Shown here: in pieces, positions 1 through 10,426 of the stretch
Layout of the letters: each line of letters opens with the position of its first letter
Position numbering within the stretch: position 1 is the first letter of the stretch
Source of the DNA: Vanrija pseudolonga
Lineage: Eukaryota; Basidiomycota; Tremellomycetes; Trichosporonales; Trichosporonaceae
Assembly: GCF_020906515.1 (NCBI RefSeq)
Contig: NC_085852.1
Coordinates: forward strand, 1,550,001-1,614,000
DNA length: 64,000 nucleotides
Direction: 5' to 3'
The notes under the pieces: generated by a model
Seen by the model: only the letters and a program-made list of their open reading frames with translations
Database searches by the model: none
What the model was told of the DNA's origin: nothing
Made by a program: the position numbers and the translations under genes

Positions 1-1469
1 TTGTTGACCTGCTCTAGTCCGTGCTCCTACCAAATCATCCTTGAGCAAACGACGTGAGAAGACGTTGGTGCCGCAGTCATCTGCAAACCAGACTCTCACA
101 CGGCGCGCCGGGACGCCAGCTCAAGATGGCGCACAGCGCTCTGCAGACGAACGACTGGGCTTGAGCCGTGGGTTTTGTGAGATCCGACATAAGCTTACCA
201 CCAGGCATCCCCCGCGCAGCGGTGACACACGCGGTGTCGCTCCACCCAGGTGCACCGCGTCTAGGCCCCAGTCCGGCACCCTCCGAGGCCGACCCAGGAG
301 ACTCTCAGTACATTCAAACCCCAAGCTCCAGTCCGTTAGCAGGCAAAGGCCCGCCTTTTGTTGGCCTCAGTCCACACACTCCAGGCTCCGCGTCTCGCCC
401 GGCGCCCGCGTCGGCCGGCAAGAGCTCACGGATGATCGACGCCCTCCAAACCGAGCTAGAATCGACAAAAGCACAGCTTGAGCGGGCCAAGGGCGAGGTT
501 CGGAACTGCCGTAGAGAGATTGGCACGGTGGGTTGTGTTGGCGTCGTTGCTCAAGTTGAACTGTACCACTGACAGATTCGCAGCTTACACGACGGAGCGA
601 GGATCTCCGCGAGACGCGAGACCGCATGCGCAGCGAGGCCGAGTCGCTCAACAATGTCATCAGTCGCAAGGAGCGCATGATTGCCGGTGGGTCGGTCACC
701 AATTGAACAACCCTGACCAGCAGATATCCTTGGTCGAGCTCGCACGGCCGAAGCCGCCGTCGCCCAGCATGCCAGCGAACGCAAGGAGCTCGAGGCGAAG
801 ACAAAGAAGGCGGTCGCAGACGCTGCCGCCGAGGTTGTCAATGCGGTGGCCGCACGGGAGAAGGCCGAATCCGAGAGCGATTCTCTCAGAGATTCTGTCA
901 GATCTCTTCGCGACGAGTGGGGTAGACAGGCCAAAGGCTACCGTGACGAGCTGTCCCAGCTGCGCGATGAGCGAGACAACGTCGCCGGGAAGAGCCAGGC
1001 GGTTCTGACCCTGGTGGAGAAGCAATCGTGAGGGTCGTGACGCCGGACTGTATACTGACCTCCGCAGGGAGGAGCACAAGAATGTTGTCGCCCTTGTTGA
1101 TGAGGTCAATGCCAAGCATCTTGCTGCGACCAAGGCATTTGAGGTTGAAGTCAAGAGCCTTCGAGGAGAGTTGTCAAAGAGCGTTAAAGAAGCCGAAGAT
1201 GCGCGGTACATTGCTCGGTGAGTGCCTCGCGACGCGCGCACAGCTGACGACTCAGCACACTTGCGGCCGAACTCGCAAGACTTAGACGGCTTGCGCGCCA
1301 GCCGCCGCGCGCAGACCTGGAGGCTGTTATTGCCGCCGAAGTTCAGGCAGTTGTTAGCGGAAGGGACCTCCTCGAGAGTGAACCCGACCAACTGGATCAC
1401 CTTAGCATTATCACCCCCGCCGCCCCTCCCCCCACCCCCGTAGGCATTCAGAATGGGTCGTCGACCTAG
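1..1469 (+). CDS. She3-like coiled-coil protein (5' end not resolved)
   Basis: Spliced reading gives about 380 residues: a Ser/Pro-rich head, then an almost unbroken coiled coil rich in Glu, Arg, Ala and Lys, then a short Pro-rich tail ending at TAG 1467-1469. Introns that keep the heptads in frame are 528-583, 687-723, 1028-1067 and 1218-1255; one at 168-204 is likely. Characteristic stretches are MIDALQTELESTKAQLERAK, ERMIADILGRARTAEAAVAQ and the Arg/Glu run between them. This matches my memory of basidiomycete proteins labelled SWI5-dependent HO expression protein 3; budding-yeast She3 is an adaptor for myosin-driven mRNA transport. Whether the fungal relatives share that job is unknown. 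No in-frame ATG is visible at the 5' side, so the start lies upstream of the window or behind another intron. The coiled-coil reading is firm; the family name is moderate. Confidence 0.55.
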
Positions 1470-2265
1470 ATTAGCAGCCATTCCATTTGAACATAGACAC
1501 AGCACAACACTACACACCATGTCACTTGTATGCATTCTTGACTGTGCCGGCTGTGGCGGTCGCCGCGGTGCCACTCTTCCTAGAGAGGTCCGGACACCTG
1601 TGCCCAGCCTGGATACCGGGAACGTTCTCGGCAGACCGGGACAGGGAGTGCCTCATGATGAGGACGTCGCGACGACGCACGACGCTCTTCATTTATGCGT
1701 GGGCGGAGGGGCCGTAGCGAACCTTACTGTTTGTCTTGAGACCAGGCACTTAAAGAGAGCTTGTTTCTTGCTCTCTCTCCTTCTCGCCTCAGGCAACGAA
1801 GGTAGTCGTGGCATGGGACAGAGTGTCAATCCCAGACCAGAGGCAAAGGCTAATAATACGTCCGGCGGATGTTGTAGTGACTGGGTTGGAGGGGTAGTGT
1901 CCATTGCAACAGTGTGAACTGCGACGGAGGTATGATGTTCGTGGCAATGAAGAGACTGCATTTCTAGTGTGTCCCACATCAACTGGTGCGGTAGCAGCAT
2001 TAACTCACAGAGTGATCTGGATAGCCTCTATCCATCAGCATCCCAGTGCCTGCATGTATCCATGCATCACGTCTTGACTCACCTGCCATGGCAACATGAC
2101 ATGTCCTTCCCCTGAGGCCAGAGGCAGTTGATGCCACGAGGAAGTGCTGTGACCCCCACCGTGGGAAACTTGCTGCCAACCCTGCAGCATTACTCCGAGT
2201 CGACCTCCACTTGGTAGCGAAAGACCAAGAAAACGAAATCACACCACGGACACGCAGCAGTAGTC
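1470..2265. other. Intergenic, no gene seen
   Basis: Holds the 3' flank of the She3-like gene and the promoter of the CCDC43-type gene. Open frames here are short and lack coding character. A small hairpin (AGAGAGC 1754-1760 with GCTCTCT 1770-1776, 9-nt loop) is the only structure noticed. Confidence 0.5.
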
Positions 2266-3188
2266 ATGTCGGGCGACGCAGAGAGCTCGGCGCAGGCCTT
2301 GGAGCGGTTCATCACGGCGCAACTCGAGGGCCTGAGTCTGGTCGTGCCATCCGACGATGTGGGTCAGCTTGCGGGCTCCTCCTCGCTAACTTCCAGGTCG
2401 AGATGATGGCCCGGTTCGTTGAGGAGGACGGCATGGAGCGCGAGGAGAAGGTCGAGGGCGTGCGCGGCATGCTTGAGGGTGTTGTCGAGGGCGTAAGTTT
2501 CCATGTGGGGGCGCACAGCTGACCCCAGGGCGAGCTCCCAGCGACTGGCGTGGACGAGGCGCTCGACGGCATCGTCGACGAGTTTGAGCGTCTCAAGGCA
2601 GCAGACGAGGCAGCGGCCGAGGCGGCGCGCGAGCGCACGCCGACCCCACCACCAGACACGGCGGCGGTGCTCGCGAGCATGACGGAGGAGGAGCTCAAGG
2701 CGGCGCGCAAGGCTGCCCTACTGCGGCAGTACGCTTACGTCGAGGGCGGGCCGGAGGAAGACCCGCTCGCGCGGCCCGGCGGTGCGCCGCCCCGCGGAGC
2801 CGCCGCGCAGGAGTCGGAGGAGAAGAAGAAGGCCGAGGAGCGCCGCCGGCTGGTGGAGGAGGCGCTGCGGCTCGATGGCAGGAAGAAGAAGTACAAGAAG
2901 CAGCAGACGAGTGGGTGTGCCCCGCCGGGTCCGTGCTCACACGCCCAGTCACCGACCCGCTCCAGTGGGAAAACCTCAACAAGGACAAGGTCAACGCCGC
3001 CAACCAGATGGCGCGCGAGGCGGCCAAGAAGACGGCCAACGACAAGAAGGACCGCGACCGGCTCGCGCTGGAGAAGCAGCGGTGGGTTTGGGGTACTGCG
3101 CGTGGCTGGGCTGACGGACAGCGCCGACCAGGCCAAGGCCAAGGCCGACAAGCAGAAGAAGGCGCAGAAGCAGGAGCGGAGGGCATAG
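2266..3188 (+). CDS. CCDC43-family coiled-coil protein
   Basis: Five exons joined over introns 2359-2396, 2493-2528, 2911-2948 and 3082-3121 give about 256 residues from ATG 2266 to TAG 3188. The N-terminal third (LERFITAQLEGLSL, then ARFVEEDGMEREEKVEGVRG) fits the PWI-like fold of CCDC43. The middle carries the family hallmark of a basic helix followed by ALLRQYAYVEGG, and the C-terminus is a highly charged Lys/Arg/Glu coiled coil (DPLQWENLNKDKVNAANQ, then Ala/Lys/Gln-rich). CCDC43 proteins are conserved but poorly characterised; I infer no activity. All introns are 36-40 nt and have GTGGGT or GTAAGT donors, a clean example of the short-intron style of this genome. Confidence 0.75.
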
Positions 3189-4049
3189 GCGGAGGCGGGG
3201 GTCATTGCATGCATTGTTGCGGCACCAGGACGCTGGGACTCACGAGACACTTGGAGTCAGTAAACGAGGTCGCCGACACAATGATTTTGGTACGAAACTG
3301 GCAACACCATGGAGGATTTTGGACGAGTGGTCTCGAGAGCACAGTCTGTAGGGCCCCGCGCCCTCGCTATGTGGTCTCCAGCGCCCCTCGCCTCGCACCC
3401 TACCCTCGCGCGACTGATTTGGCGTGGAGGGCGCGCGAGTCAGACTGAGCCCCGTTCGCTGTCAGCATCAGATGCTACGACGTATGGCAGACGACGTGCT
3501 TCTGGTGACTGCCTGGCTGGCGGTTGTCACCAAGCCTCATGGTGACGCCTCGGCGCCACAACATGCCCCTTGGAGCGCCATTTACCACTTGGCCCGAGCT
3601 GCGCGGCGTGCCGTCAGTACAGCAACAGCACAACCGAGAAGGCCAGCTTGTCAACGGCGTGTCCGCCAACGCTGGAGGAGAAGGTGAGAGCCAGCCAGGC
3701 CACGGTCGCTGGCCGGCTCGGAATGAAGGAACACGACGTGTGAGAACCACCGAGCTTGTGCGCCCCGCTAGTAACGGCATGTCGGTTGTTGTCAACAAGC
3801 AAACAAGTCAATTGGTTGCCAGGCACTTGTGACGAGCGGGTGGGCGCGGGCCCCACGATCATGGTTTATGATGCGACTCGCCTCTTGTCGAGCAGGCGAC
3901 GGTGCTTGAGTTTCATCTGTTGCTGGATGCATAGCGACCCGTGCTGGTGATGGAGACGGTTGAGCTTGGCGCGCGCGGTGGCGAGCTCGACATTGCCAGC
4001 TCGAACATGGCGATGTCACGAGTGCCACACTTTGCGCCTGCTGCCCACC

Positions 4050-4085
4050 GTACCAGGCCGAGTACCAGGCCACGTACCAGGCCGC
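4050..4085. repeat. Three-copy 12-nt tandem repeat
   Basis: Three direct copies of GTACCAGGCC plus two variable bases lie head to tail. It is too short to be a recognised element and sits in the gene-poor stretch. Confidence 0.8.
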
Positions 4086-4483
4086 GGGATCCGATCCTGC
4101 TACCTGGATTCTGCGCTTGTATCCACTCACTTTGCCATGTGAGAGCCAATCCGCTGCAGAGGGAGTCCGGATGGACCGGGGCTGGACTTTAATATCAGTG
4201 AAGCGCACGGAGGAGGCCACGGGCAACCTGAAACTCGCTTCGCCACAGTGTGCCAGACCACAACAGCTAAAGAGCGTCGTCAAACTTTGTTTCCGGGCGT
4301 CGCAAGTCATCTCTCCTGTGCCTGCCAAACGTCCTTCGGTGCCATTGCATTTCGACTCTGAGGCACACACGCCGAGGGACACCCGCCTGCCCGGGCCGCG
4401 AGGGACACACTGGAGGGGGGAATCCCGTGAGCGTCGGCGTCGACACTCTCTCTCTGCGGGGCGGACAAGCTCATCCTCGCATG

Positions 4484-4515
4484 TACGCACGCACACACGC
4501 ACGCACGCAAGCATA
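4484..4515. repeat. ACGC/ACAC microsatellite
   Basis: Alternating purine-pyrimidine run of ACGC and ACAC units ending in GCAAGCATACGC. Simple sequence; likely length-variable between strains. Confidence 0.75.
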
Positions 4516-6460
4516 CGCGGGAGCGAGTCCGCTGTCAGCGGTGCGCGGGTGACGAGCGCTGGAGCGCCACTGCGCCACTTGGGTGCTGCGACGAGGACGT
4601 CGTGCATGGGCGGCGTGGTGGTCAGCAGACGGCAACGTGCGTTGAGCCAATGTCGTGCACGCGAGCGCGGACGCGTGCGACTCGTTTGCTCCGTCGCGAT
4701 CTGGTCGCTGCCTCACTGGTTGTCGCCTCGCTGTCGCCTCGTCGCGTCATGGCACCAGGTTCCGGATGAAGCCAGAGTTTACATTTGGAACACTGTCACG
4801 TCTGACGGAACTCCCCGCCTGAGTTTGCTGGCTTAAAATATAGACGCCGCGCCGAATCTAGAAGAGGACGTAGTGGCCGTAGTGGCCGCCGCTGTTCTCG
4901 GGGCCGGAGACGACACGGGAAGGGGGGCGGTGCAACCGCTAGGCTGCTGGGTGGGCACCGTGCTTCTTTGCATGCAGTTGGCCGGCCAAAGCACCCACAA
5001 GCTTCGCGGCGGCCCCTGGTCCTCGGCGTCGTCAACAGGCCCGTGAGGTCCGTGGCTTGACGGGTATGCATGCAGAAGGAACAGGGGTAAGCGGCGTACG
5101 CTTTGTAGTCGTCGTCGACAACCACGACTCGAGCAGCCTCGTCGCAGTTTCATGCCCAGCCCTGCCCACCGTTGGCTGTCGCTGCAACCGTATGCATTTC
5201 AGCGGTTGAAACGACGGCTGACTTCGCGGTTACCTGACTGGAAGCGTCGGATCGTTGATTGGACACTCAGAGTGGACTCGCATGGGCCAGGCTAGTCATT
5301 ACAGTCCCGCATGTCGGCATCTGCACATGACAACTGCGGATGGAGCCGCAACAGCACCGCCTCCTCACGTCTGTACTGTTCCCCTGTCCAGAACGGGTAC
5401 TGCGGATGGGAAGAGAGCGCAGCAGCATGGGTTGCGGATGGCCACGGAGCAGAGTGGGGCCACTGTCTGCAGGCCAGCCAGCCTCGAACCCTGACAGTCC
5501 TGCTGTTTCAGCCAAAACCGGCATAGGCAATTGGATGGTCTGTTTGCTGTTTTGTCCTCGGCTCTCATGCTCTCAGCCCTGAGTTTGTCGTCGCCTTGGT
5601 TGTGCGTGTGCTGCTAAATTAGTCGCGGCCAGGGACTTGGGAGGTGACTTTGCTTCGGGGCAGAAGCAGAGACCTGCTTCCCCGCACATTGCAACTGGCA
5701 ACAGCCCAGGACAACACCAACAGTCGAGCCAGCCCATTCCACCAGTCGCATAGACTACCGGGCAGGCCCTAGGCTGCCGAGCCAGTCTCGAGCGCTAGTC
5801 ATCCCCCGATGCCGGCATGGCCTGGGGCCTGCTCTACCAACTGCCCAACACAGGCTGCAGTCGCAGACACCCACGCCTCCCCTCCACCAATCTGCTCCAG
5901 GAACAGTCGGCATACCTTCGCATTGCTGGCGCGAAACCCACACTACCTTTTGCCCGCCGACACCCATCTCGTCGTGCTCTTCTGCTTCGACTCACTTGCC
6001 AAAGCTCTAAACCTGCGGCGACTCTCTGGTCGGCAGCCCCGTCGTGCCGTCCCAACCTCACTACCAGGTCCCACATCGCGTCCTCGCCTTCTCGTCACTG
6101 CCGGCCTCGGAGATAACACCCTTCATTCCGCACCTTCGCCTTCCCCCATATATTACCCAGCGACTGTGCGATCCCCCCCCCTCGCCGCTCTCATATCTAC
6201 TTCACAACGGACACGTCCCCCATATCTCTGTGACTACCAAACGTCTGCGAGCACCACGCACCCACTCCGCCAGTAACCTCAACAACAACAACCGCCAACC
6301 GCCTCAGCGTTCCTGCCGGCACTACCTGTGACAACAACCCTCGCGCTTGTCCCACACCTACACCCACCACCCCCCACCTCCCCCCGCTAGGTCCTTAGTG
6401 ACCACCGCCAAGGTGCGACTCCTTGCCAGCTACCCTCATCCCCTCCCCAAGTCCGCCACC

Positions 6461-6847
6461 ATGCTCCGCACGCCACCAGCACCGGTGCCCCTCGACCTCC
6501 CCATGTCCCACTTTGACGAGAAGAAGGACTCGATCGTCATTGCGCCACCACGATACGACTCGGAGGCCCGCGTCTTCTGGGACGTCGAGCACGGCAATCT
6601 TGACGAGTCGGACGAGTGGGACAACCGCACATGGCGCCGTTCAGACGTCTTCGACTGCCTCCTCTACGCCTTCATCGCCATCAACACCCTCCTCTGGCCC
6701 GCAGTCATCTGGGCCTACTCTGGCGACTGGAACATGCCCCCCGACTCGGTATGGCACTCGGCCGACAGCCCCGGTGTCGTCGACGACGTCCTCGGCATTG
6801 CAAGAATCTGCTCGGGGGGCATCTGTCGCTGGACTGCCGTTCAATGA
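6461..6847 (+). CDS. Small single-pass membrane protein, unknown function
   Basis: Unspliced 128-residue frame with a strong start context (GCCACC before ATG) and stop TGA 6845-6847. The first 70 residues are acidic and hydrophilic. Then comes one hydrophobic helix (FDCLLYAFIAINTLLWPAVI, about residues 66-88) ending in Trp/Tyr, then a short acidic and Gly/Cys-containing tail. I recognise no family. The 340 bases before the start are strongly pyrimidine-rich, common in leaders of well-expressed fungal genes, and may hold a leader intron. The same frame is open back to 6347, but the CT-rich codons there look like leader. It converges on EXO5, whose stop is 356 bp away. Confidence 0.6.
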   Translation: MLRTPPAPVPLDLPMSHFDEKKDSIVIAPPRYDSEARVFWDVEHGNLDESDEWDNRTWRRSDVFDCLLYAFIAINTLLWPAVIWAYSGDWNMPPDSVWHSADSPGVVDDVLGIARICSGGICRWTAVQ

Positions 6848-7203
6848 CCCGTCCCCGAGTCGTTCTTCTTCACTTTTTTTCGTCTTCCGTGTGCATCCTG
6901 TTCGGTGAAACAGGCGCGACTGCCCGCTCAAAAGCGGCGCGTGTATTTCATAGACTCCAACCCAGTGTATACTACGACCCAGTGGACGGGTTTTACAAGC
7001 ATTGTAGAGACATAATGAATTGTCACAACATCCCCGGAACAGTGCTAAAAAACGAGGGCGCCTGCCCAGCGGAGAAACAAATAACGTACAAGCCGGCTAG
7101 TAGACCAGGGGGCAAACGCCACGCCAACCTCGTCCTACAGCGCGCCGGTAGCTGGTGTTCTATTAATGGCGAGCATTCCACCTATGATGTGACAACACAA
7201 TGG
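6848..7203. other. Convergent intergenic region
   Basis: 3' flanks of the small membrane-protein gene and of EXO5. Nothing coding is seen. Confidence 0.5.
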
Positions 7204-9459
7204 TCACAGCGCACGTTCAATGTACCGCTGCCATGCCTCATTCGCCTTTTGTGCCCTGTGACGCGTCAGAAATACATTCGAGTATCGTAGACATGTTGGT
7301 ACTCACCTCCACTCGCAACCATCTTCAAACTCGCACCAGGCGCAGCGACTCGCTTCGCTGGGTGCCACTCCCCGAGGCGCCCGAGTCCCTTTCCAGTAGT
7401 CGAGCACACTGTCCAGATGGGATGCCAGGAGCCGTCGGTTGTGGCCGAACCTGGTGCGCCCGATGATGGACCCGGACGTCGATCCGCTGGACGCCTCGGT
7501 TTCCGTGGTGATCTTTGGGTTTGAGGGGGCGCGCGAAACCTCTTGGGATGCACGCAGTGGCACCTCGGCACTAGTGTGTGCTTCCGGTGACTGAGTGGCA
7601 CCGAGACTAAGTTCAACAGCCCACGCTAGCTCGTCTTCCTCTCGCTCGGCGTCGCTTTCCCCTGAAGCACGTTGATCAGGCCCGTGGGACATGCTCCTTC
7701 GCAGACCTTGGCGCGGTGGCGTTTGGGGACTAGGGTCTCCAGAGGACGCGATATCGGTAGCTGTCAAGAGGTTCGCGTGGGTCAGAGTCGATTGCAATTG
7801 CGACGCTGTCGTCGTATGCACGTTGTGAAACGCGGCTGGCGTCGACGGTTGAACCGTGCTAGGAGGTAGTGTGTCATTGGTCTGGGATAGTGTCGACGAG
7901 GGAGGGGTCACTGGGGGTAGTTCGAACTGAATGACGTTCGCTGGTTCAGAAGATGTGCCTGCGCCAGAGACTTGGAGGCTTAGAGCAATTGCCAGCTGGA
8001 GGTCGGCATCTTCTTCCTCGGCCAAGGCGGCTTCCAATTTCAGTGCAGTGTCGCCAGTTGCAACATCTCTGTCGTCTTCGCTCGCCTCCGCCTTTCTCCT
8101 GGTTCGGCGTTTTTTACGCTTCGCCCCATCTTTGGGCTTGACTGGACCGGCACGGCGGTATACCAGCTCCATGGTGTCGTCGGTGGCGCCATCGCCCTGC
8201 TTCGCGTCGGATCCGAGACCGAGGAGCTCGACGTAACGGCCCCATACGGCTACCATGTCGGCGAGATTGACAGCGTTGCCGATATCAAAACGCAGCCCGT
8301 TGGAGATAATGACCGGTCGGATTTGCTGCAGGAAGACATCGGTAAATGCCGTTTCCATATCAACACCGAGGTGAGCGAGCACGACGTCAAAGCCAGACGG
8401 ATTGTCGGTTGGCAGGGGTGACCCATGCCCTGCCGCCTGGACTTCGGGGACGAGAGGTTTTGGCCGCAGAAGCGCGTCGAACAGCTCTTTGTAGAGCATG
8501 ACTTGCAGTCTGCCCGAAAGTGTGTCTGATTCGCGCGGTAGAGTACCACTCGCACGCGTCTTGGAGTCGCTGACCATGAGTCGGTGGGTTCGTGGTCGTG
8601 GAGCGGAGATGTTTAAAAAGGCATCGAGGGACGCCTGGCGCGACGCGTCGCGAGTTGCGCGGCGCTTGGGCGGAGTGTCCTCGACTGACACGCGGGTTAT
8701 CTCATCCTGTGCTGTCAGATACGCACGCGCATGTCGCCTCACAATGATGCCCATTATCGGCACGCCGCGCACTATGCCCACGACAGGAATTTCGCGGCAC
8801 TTGCCCAGCGAGATGAGCGTTTCGAGTGAGACGACCATGTTGAGGAGCCTGGCCGTCAGCACCAGTCCACTCCTCGTACCTCACCTCAGTCCCCAAGCAT
8901 CTTCGCGCGACTCGCATGCTATCGTGACCTCGGCCGGGTGAATCTCGCGCTCAAGCCTCTTGTGGATTTTCTGCGGTCAGCCAACTGAGCACCGTATCTA
9001 GCTTACTTCTCCACGCTTGAGGATTCGCTCCTTCCCCTCCACCTTCACTTTGTCGACTTTGATTTCGGCGCCTTTGGACGTCGTGATGCGCTCTGGGCGC
9101 GCGGCAGGGGGTAGGAAAGGGAGGGTACGGAGGCGGCTGTACGGTCAGCCAAGTGATACGATCGACTATACCCACTAGTCGTATTGCACCTCACACCACA
9201 CAGTACCAACGAGATCAGATACGGAGAGGACCCCGCGCTTCCGAAACTCGTCCATAGGCGACAGGCCGACGACATCCTCAATGTCCTGCACGCCGCCGGA
9301 CAAGGACGCGTGTCGCGACTCGCCGCCCTGCTCGACCGTGCGGAGAGTCTCCTCGAGGTCCGAATCGTACGCTACCTCGGAGCCGTAGTCGTCATCGCTG
9401 TTTGTGGCTGCCACCGTGTCGCCTGGATGTGGATCCATGGCGGCAGGTGCATTGTCCAT
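7204..9459 (-). CDS. EXO5: Exonuclease V (EXO5/Dem1 family) with UIM insert
   Basis: Single-strand DNA exonuclease of the PD-(D/E)XK fold with a 4Fe-4S cluster; family members act in mitochondrial or nuclear genome maintenance. Exon 1 starts at ATG 9459 with an acidic leader and reaches GTVWCEVQYDY, whose Cys is the first cluster ligand. Short exons follow with KRLEREIHPAEVTIACESRE, LLNMVVSLETLISLGKCREI and VRGVPIMGII joined to DEITRV, the family's metal-binding core. The C-terminus has LDYWKGTRAPRGVAPSE and RCAWCEFEDGCEWR, giving the other three Cys, then a last exon ending QRYIERAL. About 200 residues are inserted before the C-terminal cluster and contain two ubiquitin-interacting motifs, DADLQLAIALSLQ and EEDELAWAVELSLG. 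Five introns of 36-55 nt are inferred. Family assignment is very secure. Confidence 0.9.
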
Positions 9460-9999
9460 GCGATGGTGCTGTTAAGAATGTCGAGATGTCGAGAAGCTCT
9501 AACTGCCAGACATGTCAAAACAAAGATCGACCTCCACCGGCTACGACCGATCCAGTCATCTGGGCCACGTGGAGAGGACGGAAGCAATAAAGCACCTGCT
9601 GTCGTGGCCAATGTGGCAAGGTGGCGGAATTATCGTGTGTCTTAAGGTGATTCGTTGAATGCACGCCCGAACAACAAACAGGCCCTCGACCTCTCGCCCA
9701 CTAGACGACGACCCTGTTGTGCTCCCTAGCATCCTTCCATTCTTTCCATGTGGCCCTATTCGTTGCCCTCGTGGGAGGATGTCTCTGGTACTGAACAGAT
9801 GCTGACCCATCACTGCTACTAACCGCAGTCAAACTGCTGCTCGATCTGTGCGCCGTCAGTTTGTTTACCAGAGTGTTGCTCACAAGGCGGCGTGGTTTCT
9901 GATAGTGGATTGGGTTGAGCGAGGTGCGACCCCTGCCCAACTTGGGGCGATCTGGCGGCTGCTCCATGTCAACAGTGACCAGGCGGGCCTTCGTTGGAC
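9460..9999. other. EXO5 upstream region
   Basis: Promoter side of EXO5. No supported gene; small frames on both strands lack recognisable features. Confidence 0.45.
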
Positions 10000-10296
10000 T
10001 TACCATGACCGAGAGTAACGCCCACTGTCCTTGTTCTGGGAAAGTAGGAAGGAAGGAATGTTGGTGATGTGGAAAAAGCAATCGTTGGTCAAGACATGAC
10101 GATCTTCCTCGATAGTCCCGCGTCCGCGGGCAAAGGGCACCCGGGCCTCTAACAGCAGGCCAACCGCCCTGCGCCCCAGGGGGGTGAGGCCGCGTACCGG
10201 GGTGGTCGTCTCAACCTGCACGCGGTCGACCACGCCCCACCGTCCCGGTCTGGCACACTCTGACGGCCTGGTCCACATGGGCAGAATGATATCCAT
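10000..10296 (-). pseudogene. Possible orphan coding fragment
   Basis: A minus-strand frame starting near 10296 reads with coding-like composition for about 65 residues (GVVDRVQVETTTPVRGLTPL, then GRRAVGLLLEARVPFARGR) before turning into low-quality sequence. It has no recognised domain. It lies directly downstream of the homing-endonuclease remnant on the same strand, so it could be a further piece of that element, a separate small gene, or chance. Confidence 0.25.
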
Positions 10297-10426
10297 AGTG
10301 TCTACACTGCCGAAACGATAGCCTAGAGCAGCTGTCTACCCCGGAAATCGAGCACTGCGCCCGAAATCGAGAACTTGGACGAGCATCGGAGGTACATCCC
10401 CCTCATCCACGGAACCCCGCCTTCCT

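Larger units (their letters stand above)
3189..6460. other. 3.3-kb gene-poor stretch with simple repeats
   Basis: No convincing coding sequence on either strand; long open frames such as 4117-4836 (+) have no domain and read as chance frames in GC-rich DNA. It contains a 12-nt tandem repeat built on TACCAGGCC (4051, 4063, 4075), an ACGC/ACAC microsatellite (4484-4515), and from about 6120 a pyrimidine-rich tract that is probably the leader of the downstream small gene. An unannotated non-coding RNA cannot be excluded. Confidence 0.5.

Noticed and set aside
4117-4836. 239-residue plus-strand open frame in the gene-poor stretch
   Set aside because: No domain, composition like random GC-rich sequence, and it spans a microsatellite.
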